Shown: positions 18,427 through 26,462 of the stretch, piece by piece | How positions within the stretch are numbered: position 1 is the stretch's first letter | How the letters are laid out: every line of letters begins with the position of its first letter | Assembly (NCBI GenBank): GCA_002081555.1 | Contig: MZNV01002247.1 | Location: 1-26,462 of the forward strand | From: Protostelium mycophagum | Lineage: Eukaryota > Evosea > Variosea > Protosteliida > Protosteliaceae | Length of the DNA: 26,462 nt | Direction: 5' to 3' | The notes under the pieces: model-generated | Database searches by the model: none | Seen by the model: only the letters and a program-made list of their open reading frames with translations | Told to the model about the DNA's origin: nothing | Program-made: the position numbers and the translations under genes

Positions 18427-19663
18427 TCAGCAACTCTGGCTTTTCAGTGCAGTTCGAGCGTCAGTGGCCGAGGCGGTCAGATTGAGAGAGTAGCTTCCAC
18501 TGTTGAAGAACACGACGGCCTTGATCTTCGGGAAAGAAGTGGGTAAAGAGGACACCATGTTCTTCAACCAGGTTCCATAGGCAGAATCTACCACATTGTC
18601 AGAAAACATCATCTACAACGCGCGAAGACATTACCGGAGGTGTGTTGGGCGCCGAATTCAGCAATCATTATGGGTTTGGCTGATTGGGTGAGGGTGACGA
18701 GCCTCTGGTAAGGGTTAGCGGGTGCTGCGGCCGTGGTGATGGATTGTGCGAAGGAGACAGCCGTGTTGTCGGCGTATGCGTCCAGACAGACCCAATCAAC
18801 ATAGCTGTTTCCTGTGGACATGAGCCGACTGAGGTGTTGTTTGAAGAACTTGCCTGGGTACCAGTCTTCAAAGTTCACGCCTTTGCCGTTAGAGTGGTTG
18901 GGGCACCACACAAACTTTACGTTGGTGGTGTTGCTGGCTTTGGCACGTCCATAGACATACTTCCACATGTTTTGATATCCAGCTCCGGTGTTTCCGTTAA
19001 CTGGAGGCTTTTAGTTGGCTTCGATGATGAAAGATTTAATATAGAAGATTCCACCTGCACCCCAAGGGTACCAGAAACCGTCGAACTCATGTGCCAACCT
19101 AATAGAATGAGTGAAAAGTGAAAGATGACACTTCGTACCTGACATAGACGAGAGGACCCAAACCCTTTACAACCTTGAAGAAAGAGTCTACGTAGGTGTT
19201 GTATTTGCCAGCGGCAATGTCAGCAAATTTGAACGCATTGTTAGAGACAGAATACTGTCATGATATGAGAACAGGTGGTGTCATTCTTCTACTCACAGGG
19301 TTCTTCCAAGGTTGCCACGTTATGAGCGGAACTCTGCTGCTCGATCCGGAAGAGGTGTAAGTCTGCATAGACTTGATCCATTTGGGAAAATCAGACCAGT
19401 AGGTAAGATCATTGTTGTTTGGACCTTGATAGCCATCATCCCAGTTCAAATAGGCGTGGAAAATCTGGGAGGACCTGACATTTTTCAATTTCGTGAAAAC
19501 GAATATCAAATCATCACCTTCCAACAGAATTGTCGAAGTTCTGGTTGTAAGTAATGAGATCTCCTGACCATAGAGCCTTTTGATAAGTTCCCCAAGACAC
19601 ACTGTTACAGATGCCAGCCACAGAAGTGGCACTGATCAAGAGCCCAATCAGCCTGGTGTTCAT
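18427..19663 (-). CDS. Secreted GH26-like beta-mannanase/glycanase
   Basis: Six exons (19663-19518, 19474-19297, 19254-19139, 19098-19055, 19000-18635, 18587-18427) sum to 1011 nt, 336 residues. The N-terminus MNTRLIGLLISATSVAGIC looks like a signal peptide. The barrel shows WQPW, then RLAHEFDGFWYPWG with probable acid/base Glu151. NGNTGAGYQNMWKYVYGRA and VKFVWCPN follow, then IMIAEFGAQHTS with probable nucleophile Glu276. This order matches glycoside hydrolase family 26, whose members cleave beta-mannans and some other beta-glycans. The 54-nt intron at 19001-19054 contains an in-frame stop, and skipping it joins the GH26 motif cleanly. The intron at 18588-18634 is needed to keep frame at the 3' end. 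The enzyme is probably exported and works on food-microbe polysaccharide; the true substrate is unknown. Confidence 0.85.
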
Positions 19664-19942
19664 CCCTCTTCTTCCCTAAAATGAATGGATATCGTCGCTC
19701 AACTTGAGCGGCCGAATAGGGAATTGAAGTTTTTTATGGCAAGTTGTGTGTCACTTTTTAATTCTCATTTGCAGGTGTCACTCCTCCGGAAATGCGGGAA
19801 TGAGACCTCACTTTGGGGAATCAGGGGGATGCACCAAACAATCATCCCTCTGACCATCACCTGATGGTGCTTTTTCGATTGATTCGTAAGATGAGCAACA
19901 GTACAGTGCGCCGAATTTATTAGGCTGCGAAAACAAAAAGGA
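19664..19942. other. Intergenic region with a short perfect hairpin
   Basis: Upstream region of the GH26-like gene and downstream of the kinase gene. It holds a perfect 7-bp inverted repeat, ACCATCA at 19853-19859 and TGATGGT at 19862-19868, with a 2-nt loop. No gene is seen. The hairpin may be chance. Confidence 0.35.
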
Positions 19943-22083
19943 TCACGTCCTTCGGATCTTCTTTCGATCAAAGAAGGAGTCCTCATTCGAAGAACCCCTT
20001 CTGGTCGAGTAATCTTCTGATGTCTCTGAGGTTATCTCGTCAAAATCCGGTACCTGCAGTCTCTTCTTAGGTGTTCCACCCTCGGCGCGCTTTTTCAATT
20101 TTTGCTTGACTCCAGAGAGGGATTTGCTGTGTGGTGTTGCTGGCTGGCTGTCTTCCAGCGGACTGGAAGAATCCTTCGGTTCTTCTTCTGTGAACCAGTC
20201 ATGTGATAGTGCCTCTAATGCTGTGATCCTCTTGGTTGGGTCGACTGTCAGCAGCTTTTTTATCAAATCTTGAGCTGTATATATTAATTATCTATCAATC
20301 CTCGTGAATTTTCATGTACAAAGACAGTCTTCAGCATTTTCGTGTGTTTTAGATTTCACCTGCTTGTGACACACCGTCCCACAATGATGGAGGAAATTCT
20401 AATAGCCCTTTGCAAATCTGATCCATTAGCGAATGCTGTCTTCCTTCGTCGAAAGCTGGAACACCACAGAGCCTAATGTATGTCAATATGACAGGTGTCA
20501 ACATGACACTCACATGACATATAAGATCCCGCCCAAAGACCACATGTCGACTTGTTTGGAATACCCCACACTGCTTTCTGGCGCTCTCAACACCTCAGGC
20601 GCTGCATAACTCAGACTGTGTTTTGTATCAAAAGTCATACCAATATATTGTGGTGTTCCACATGTTGTTGTCATCGTTTCTTTTTCTCCCACAATCCTCG
20701 CCAACCCTACATAGTTATTAGTTATTTATTATTCTTTTCATTCAGAGTGATTTTTCGACAAATTTGATATTTCATACTTACCAAAATCTGTGATCTTCAC
20801 GGTGTTGGTTGTTTTTTCCAACAGTAATATATTTTCCGGCTGTTATTATTTAATTTCATCATCACCTATGACAGGGATAACTCACCTTGAGATCCCTGTG
20901 GCTCACTCCTTGACTGTGCAAATAGTTTACAGCTTCCAAAATCTGCTTGAATAGATTCTTCGCTTCCGTCTCTCTGTAATTTCCTTCGTTCATGATGTGA
21001 TCAAATAAATCCCCTCCGCTAGCACTGAGCGTTTTTTAGGTATATACAACGATGTAAAATGGTGAGACGGAAATGAAATAATTCTTAAATTTCGAAATTT
21101 AGATCTTCTTCAAGATAGAAGTACCACAAATTACAATTACTCACTATTCAAGAATGATATGGATGTATTTGTCCGTCTGAAACACTTGAAAGATTCGAAC
21201 AATATTCTTGTGCCTCATTCGCGCCAAAATATCAATTTCTCGTTGAAGTTGCTTCACATCGAGGCGTAGACTTAATGACCTTGCCTTGTTTATAGTCTTG
21301 ATGGCGACCTTAATGCCGTCAGATGATGCATCACTGCACATCATTCACCTTTCGGCCAGAGCTTCTATGTATGCCAAGACGTACAGAGCTGAAGTTTCCC
21401 CTACCAAAATGAGAATTTCAAATGATAGATTATCCGCGATGACACTCACGAGCCAATGATGGATCTGACATCATATGTCTGTTTAACCTCTATCAGACTG
21501 TCTGTCAGCTCATCTGTGTACTGAAACAATTGTCTGTACGTATAATTCACGATGCCTGGAAGATCATGATTTTGTTGTCACAAAAAGAAAAAAAACGCTT
21601 ACATTCTGGGCTTCCCTTTTTTCCAACAAGAGAGATAACATCACCATCACATAATGGTGTTGATAAGTTCTTCACAAGCTTTTGTGTGCCGATGAACGTT
21701 CCATTCGAACTGATTTCAGTCAGACAATAAATCTGGTGGCGAAAGGTGTCTACCTGGTGTCTTCAACATAAACTACGTCTCGTACAAGTTGTATGGTAAA
21801 ATGAAAGCCAGAAATCTTCAGGGCGTCTGTGCCGATGACATTGTCACATTTCCTGGAAAGATCAGAGGACACGATCAAGTCGACCTCTCACTGATTTCTG
21901 CCAAAAGTGATCGCACCGACGCTCTTCAGTTCTACGTGATTAAATTTTGGATTGTCTGATGTCAATATGCCCCAGCTCTTGGATTGACCATCACCATCGT
22001 TGTGGTAACTGTTTGTGTCATTATTAGACGAATCATTGAATTTACTCTTGTGTAGGGAGACTGAATACTTCTTCAGTGCTCAT
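19943..22083 (-). CDS. FHA-domain serine/threonine kinase (CHK2/Rad53, Dictyostelium fhk type)
   Basis: Thirteen exons (22083-22046, 22008-21892, 21852-21754, 21709-21603, 21555-21450, 21400-21349, 21308-21145, 21024-20886, 20839-20782, 20706-20641, 20601-20514, 20472-20360, 20274-19943) sum to 1479 nt, 492 residues. An FHA domain spans about residues 28-118 (ITFGRN, SGFHFTIQ, TSSNGTFIG) and should bind phosphothreonine. The kinase domain follows from IIGSGNFSSV, with VAIK (Lys177), HRDLKPEN (Asp272), DFG (Asp292), the activation segment through APE, and MWSLGGILYVM. All catalytic residues are present. The C-terminal tail has basic clusters (KKRL, RKKIRR) suited to nuclear import. The N-terminus carries only one TQ site, far fewer than animal CHK2. 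By family it should act in DNA-damage checkpoint signalling. It shares a 111-bp promoter region with the VTT gene. Confidence 0.93.
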
Positions 22084-22194
22084 GGGGTGATGACTGTGCT
22101 GTGTTCTGAAATATTTGAAATTCTTGGATTCTCGATTTTTTGCAGAAGGCGCGAAAGCAGATCTTTCCCGCGAAACAACGACCATTAGTCCTGT
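22084..22194. promoter_or_regulatory. Divergent promoter with two E2F-like sites (kinase / VTT protein)
   Basis: Only 111 bp separate the two start codons. Within it are GGCGCGAAA (22148-22156) and the palindromic TTTCCCGCGAAA (22164-22175), both good matches to E2F/DP binding sites and spaced 7 bp apart. E2F control would fit a checkpoint kinase. This is motif evidence only. Confidence 0.5.
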
Positions 22195-23312
22195 ATGGAG
22201 GATAAATCGGCTGTTTCATGTCGGTCTCCACCTCTAGATATTGTTGTCAGCCGCACGGGTGTGGATTAGATTCTGATTGCAACGTTGCTAATAATATCCA
22301 GATGTGGAAGAAAGGACACAAATAGATGTAGAAGAAGATAAGTCGCAAGAAAAAAGTCGAAGAGGTGCATTATTTCTCAATATTTGTAAAAAATGAACAA
22401 TTTCAGCGAATCCATGGTGGTTCTCGCTTGTCAGCAAATCACTTTATGTCGGTCTTGCGGGAATAGTCATATATGCCCTTGTATGGTTGAATCGTAATGG
22501 TGGTGGTAAAATCCTCTCCCAATTTTTGATTTGGGTGGAATCTTTTGGTGTGTGGGGTAACTTCATGTTTGCCTTAGCATTCATCCTGGTAAGAATCATT
22601 TTTCAAAACCTTGATTCTGACACTTCCATTCATTTATCATGGTTGATGTTTGTAGATCAGCTTCCCCTTTATTGTTGGCGGCTACACGCCTCTTACACTC
22701 GGAGCTGGAGCTCTTTATGGTGTCGTCCAAGGCACAACAACTGTATCTCTGTCCTCTTTATTAGGCGCTTCTGTCGCCTTCTACTGTTCGAGATATTTTA
22801 CGAGAAATTGGATAGAGCGAAAGTTTAAGGTAATAAATTTAATTTTAGATCTATATATAAATCGAATTATTCATTTTATTTAAGCTCTCAGGGCAGAGAC
22901 GATTTTGAGTTCTTCATGAGCCTTTTTGCCCAGTCGAAAGAGAACAGACTGGTGTGCATATTGATGAGATTATCTCCAATACCTTTTGGGATTCAAAATA
23001 GTCTGTTCGCGGTGAGCCATTGCAATAATGATCAAACATTTAGATGATTGACTTGAATGATAGGTGACAGACATCACATTCTCATCGTTTCTGATCTTCA
23101 CATGGATAGGACTATTGCCTTTCCAAATATTGTGGACTCATCTTGGCCAAACGATGGCTTCTTATTCGACGAAGCAAGACGGTCTTTCTACATCACAGAA
23201 ATTGTCCATGCTGTTTCAGCTGCTGATCATGGTGATCCTGTTTGTGTACCTTTGGTTCATGATGAGAAAATTCAAGAGAGAGAAGAACCTGGGATCAGTG
23301 GCACAAGTTTAG
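22195..23312 (+). CDS. VTT-domain (SNARE-associated Golgi / DedA-like) membrane protein, TMEM64-like
   Basis: Six exons (22195-22258, 22302-22364, 22407-22588, 22656-22829, 22892-23011, 23064-23312) sum to 852 nt, 283 residues. The first 45 residues are polar and rich in Glu, Asp and Lys, probably cytosolic. Several hydrophobic segments follow. The VTT core is recognisable as ISFPFIVGGYTPLTLGAGALYG, a conserved SRYFTRNWIERKF region, and LMRLSPIPFGIQNSLFAVTD, which is close to TMEM64 and plant/yeast TVP38. The C-terminus is basic. VTT proteins such as TMEM41B and VMP1 are lipid scramblases of ER and Golgi; TMEM64-type members are less well defined. The start at 22195 is the first ATG giving an open, correctly phased first exon. 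The protein looks whole. Confidence 0.88.
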
Positions 23313-25286
23313 TAAGATGATACAGGTGATCTTGTTTTGTATCACACAATGATGACACGAGATAGACGATGAGAGAATAATTGGTGCTTGGGCTTTTCTG
23401 AGATATCGAGATCGAGATCGAAATACATGTGTAATCGTCTGTGTCAATTTTTAAATCAATATGGAACACCGCCGTGCTTGGAGATGGCACTGTCCCAATT
23501 TTTAGAAGATCGTTTCTCTGTGACTTGGAGACAAATTAGAATAATAAGAGGAATAATTCCGATTTTTATGGAATAATTGCCGTTTTTCGGGAATATTCTC
23601 GGACTAATTCAGGCTTGACTGGAATTGAGCAGGCCTGATCGAAATAGTTCGTCTCAAGACGGAGAAAATCACAAATTTGTTGAGTGTTGATCGGATTAAT
23701 TCCAAACTTTTATTCGCCAGATTCCAGTGGCTGAACATGGCCAGCAAAAGTGTCTTGGCATTTGAACTTTGATTATCATCTGCTGATCAATTTGCAACTC
23801 ACCAAAGTCCAGGGTTTTAAAAGAAAAGTATCAAATGTGACAATAAAGTTTTTCACCTGCAAACTGGATCAACTTGAGGAACTGTTGTATTGATCAAGCT
23901 GGCAGCAATCATCCAGAATATGTGATGATTTCTAAGAAGGACATCACAATCAGAGGGTTTTGTGTGCACTGTCAATATCTCTCAAATGATGCAAGTTGAC
24001 AAATTATTCTATTCAATTCAAGGTTAAGAAATTTTAGAAGATGTACACTGGCTCCTTGCCAATAATAACAAAAGATGTTGGAAGCAGTTTTCTGTGCACT
24101 TCAGAAATCATTCATCAGTGTGATCTTTGTACCTCTCCTGTGAATGTTGTTCCGTATGCTGCTGTAGGTGGCATGTACACATCAGGGTCTTTGAGACAAA
24201 TCACTTTCCCTGTTACATTCTTCTGCCCTTTTGGAAGCTCTGATTGATGTGTTGATTCTGTGTTCTGTATCTCTTGTTTTTGAGGGCTTAAGATAATCTG
24301 CATAAATGTACCTTAATTTTTGTGACTGTTCATAAAAATGACTGTTTACAAAAGTGATCATTTGCAACTTTATTGAAAAGGCTTATTTCAATACTTTAAT
24401 AGTGTTCTCAGGACCAAAATTTTATGCTCTGTATAAATATTTTAACTATATCTTTATGTCTATCCTTATAACAAAGATATAACAAAACTTATAAATCATA
24501 TTTATGAATAATTGTTTTTATGATCAGTCATAAAAATAACCAAACAATCAATGTCATATACCTCTGTTAGTAATAGAGCTAGTGGCTTAATTTTTATGTT
24601 TTTGGGTTTCTTATAAAAAATTGATCCTATAGAGTGTAAAAGTGTTTATGTTATGCATTTTAAGTTAAATATGCAATTTAAATTAAAATATTTCACCTTG
24701 TCATCTAGACAAAGCATAGTCTTCATGATCAACCCATTCTCATCCATAATAACAAGAGTAGAAGATGACAATGCACACATGCTAACAATCACCCCAATCT
24801 AAAGCTTATCCTGTTGCGTCATCACAAACATCAGAATTGGAAATAGCGGTTAAAGCAAAGGTTGCGCTTAGCACATTCTTAGAGAGCAAGAGTGAGTTGT
24901 GTCACTTCTTAGGGATTTAAAATGGAGCAAGCCACAGAATGTTGACTTTTGCAGCAATCAGTGATTCATTATTGCAGACATATGTTGCAGAGCAGCAACA
25001 ATTCTGTGAAATTACATCTAATAGAGTTCTCATTGTTTTGCAGCACAGCCGCACGCACAAAATATGCTGCTTTGCCGCTCAGATAAGTGTGAGGAGATTC
25101 ATCTTCCAACATAAACACAAGATAAAATACACACAAAACACAATTTGCGTCAATCCTGCATCTGGCCACACAAACTGAAGCGTTCAGTGCCCGAATTGAA
25201 TGCAGATGTGATCTCTGTGATTGTGAGACGTTCACCATTGTGGATGTATTTCTCTTTCTCTTGTCAATAAGACATGGAATTGCAAA
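23313..25286. other. AT-rich gene-poor region
   Basis: Almost 2 kb without a gene I can support. Parts are very AT-rich (24300-24700). A short ATCGAG repeat lies near 23402-23420, and imperfect GGAATAATT-type repeats lie at about 23550-23600. Open frames on both strands are short and show no domain, signal or splice pattern like the genes to the left. Old, unrecognisable mobile-element or pseudogene sequence is possible, but I see no catalytic motif or terminal repeat. Confidence 0.5.
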
Positions 25287-26263
25287 GTGGAAGAGACTTC
25301 CAGGAAATGGCGGTCACTCAGTACACCTGCAATATTCCGTCCTGTCTGTAGTGGTGGACATCTGTCATTACTGCTGTGGCTACACCAGTGCTTTGGATGG
25401 TATTTCAAGGAGGAGAAGAAAAAGATGGATAAGAGAAGAGTCAAGGACAGTACCAGCTGTGCTGCATTGAGTGGAAATATAGACATGCTTGCGTGGTTGT
25501 CAGCACAAGGCTGTCAATGGGACTAGAACACAATCATCACTGTGGCTGAAAAGGGAGATCTCAAGGTGATTAATATCTCTTTTGAATTCTTGGTGCGTGT
25601 AAATTGTTGTGCTCTGTAGATTGTGTTGACAGCCACTATGCATTAGCAAGTCTGCTGTAGGGTTGGACACAATGTGGCTCTGCCACAGCATATAGACGCT
25701 CTACATAGTGGCTCTTTGGACAACAGTCAAGGCAGCCAGAATTCAAGAACATGATATTCAGGTTCTAGCAATAATGCAAACAGTTGTTGCAATGGGCATA
25801 CACATGGGGACATCAGATGTACAAACCCAGATTATATGAGGCAGCCGCAAGGAGCAGGCATTGGACCGTGTTACTTTAGGCACAAGAGAAGGGTCTCAAG
25901 TTTGGAAGCACCTACGCAGCGGAGGATGCAATTGTCACTGGTGACTTGGATATATTGAAGTACATTGTAGAAAAGGGATGCCCTCTGCATAAAAAAGAGG
26001 GGATGCTGCTCACAAGAGCTGCCAAGAGTGGCAACTTTTCCATGGTCAAATGGCTGAGAGAGAAAGGATGTATATGGGACACCAGCAGAAGGGATGACGG
26101 ACCTCTTGCTGCAATAGCAAATACTGGGAACGTAGAAATGATAGAGTGGGCCAAGAGAAACAGATGTGGATGGGCAATGGACTCTAAGAAGCCGGTATGG
26201 GAGTATGTGATCCAAAAATTCCAAAAAAGGGTCTTTTCTGGAAAAGCCAATCTGAGTGACTAA
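25287..26263 (+). pseudogene. Decayed ankyrin-repeat gene (GC.WD-type repeats)
   Basis: Several stretches translate into the ankyrin-like repeats common in amoebae, with the pattern A..G.(I/F)..(V/L).WL...GC.WD. Examples are SGNIDMLAWLSAQGCQWD near 25470-25525, VTGDLDILKYIVEKGC near 25930-25980 and SGNFSMVKWLREKGCIWD near 26020-26080. The pieces are interrupted: a TAG follows the first example directly, another TAG at about 25876-25878 stands where the repeat expects Trp before AQEKG, and frame changes separate blocks between 25530 and 25870. The last 330 nt are open to a stop at 26261-26263. Either this is a dead copy or a gene with unusual introns; I favour the former. Ankyrin repeats mediate protein binding, and no other domain is seen. 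Confidence 0.6.
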
Positions 26264-26462
26264 TTATTTTCAGAGTAAAAATAATAATAAAAAATTCCCA
26301 AAAAATAATTATTTTTTTGGTCACTTTTGAAGCTTTATTTATTACGTTTCTCATAGTTTGCCATGATTTGATTCATGTGAGAGTTGAGTATTGTTGAGTT
26401 GTTGTTGAGTCAAACAGAAGTGAGAAGAATATCTCTAGTCATGACCAATTCATTGACAGGTG
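26264..26462. other. AT-rich right edge, no gene seen
   Basis: A/T-rich sequence, with A and T runs at 26275-26320, following the ankyrin remnant. It could be its 3' flank. Nothing coding is supported. Confidence 0.4.

Noticed and set aside
19001-19054. Apparent in-frame stop in the GH26-like gene suggesting a pseudogene
   Set aside because: A 54-nt GT-AG intron removes it and restores the WYPWG...NGNTG motif in frame.
24041-24303. Short open frames on both strands in the AT-rich region
   Set aside because: No family resemblance, no signal peptide, and no exon context like the other genes of the window.

Overview
This is nuclear DNA from a compact, intron-rich eukaryote. I resolve eleven spliced protein genes carrying about 80 introns. 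All are GT-AG, most are 36-60 nt, and every proposed exon set sums to whole codons. The Rap1 GTPase, talin-like FERM heads, an FHA-domain CHK2-type kinase, cell-wall glycoside hydrolases with Cys-rich modules, and GC.WD-type ankyrin repeats together suggest a free-living amoebozoan close to the protostelid/dictyostelid area. That assignment is inference; no rRNA or other marker gene is present.

Layout. 1-600: decayed Tc1/mariner-like transposase. 684-2575 (-): MBOAT lysophospholipid acyltransferase with a perfect 191-bp internal tandem duplication. 2669-4220 (+): ubiquitin-specific protease, divergent from the MBOAT gene across 93 bp. 4748-5068 (+): doubtful small ORF. 5368-7446 (-): XRRA1-like leucine-rich-repeat protein. 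7672-8433 (-): Rap1/rapA. 9007-12913 (+): a 1021-residue protein with two talin-type FERM heads in tandem, no rod, an N-terminal BC-box-like motif, and NPLY and NPLF motifs in the linker. 13077-13695 (-): small secreted Gly/Tyr/Gln-rich protein. 13882-15589 (-): ZZZ3-like SANT protein without the ZZ finger. 16089-18354 (+) and 18427-19663 (-): two convergent secreted glycoside hydrolases, the first with three 79-residue-spaced Cys-rich modules, the second GH26-like. 19943-22083 (-): FHA plus protein kinase, divergent across 111 bp from 22195-23312 (+), a TMEM64-like VTT membrane protein. 23313-26462: AT-rich, gene-poor, ending in a decayed ankyrin-repeat gene.

The genes do not form an operon-like system. 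Local themes are a Rap1 gene beside a talin-head gene (Rap1 and talin act together in adhesion in other amoebozoa and animals), a pair of secreted polysaccharide-degrading enzymes fitting a microbe-eating lifestyle, and a checkpoint-type kinase whose shared promoter holds two E2F-like sites. The most novel item is the twin talin-head protein. The MBOAT exon duplication and an over-represented CTACAAC/GTTGTAG word in introns are the other signals most worth checking.
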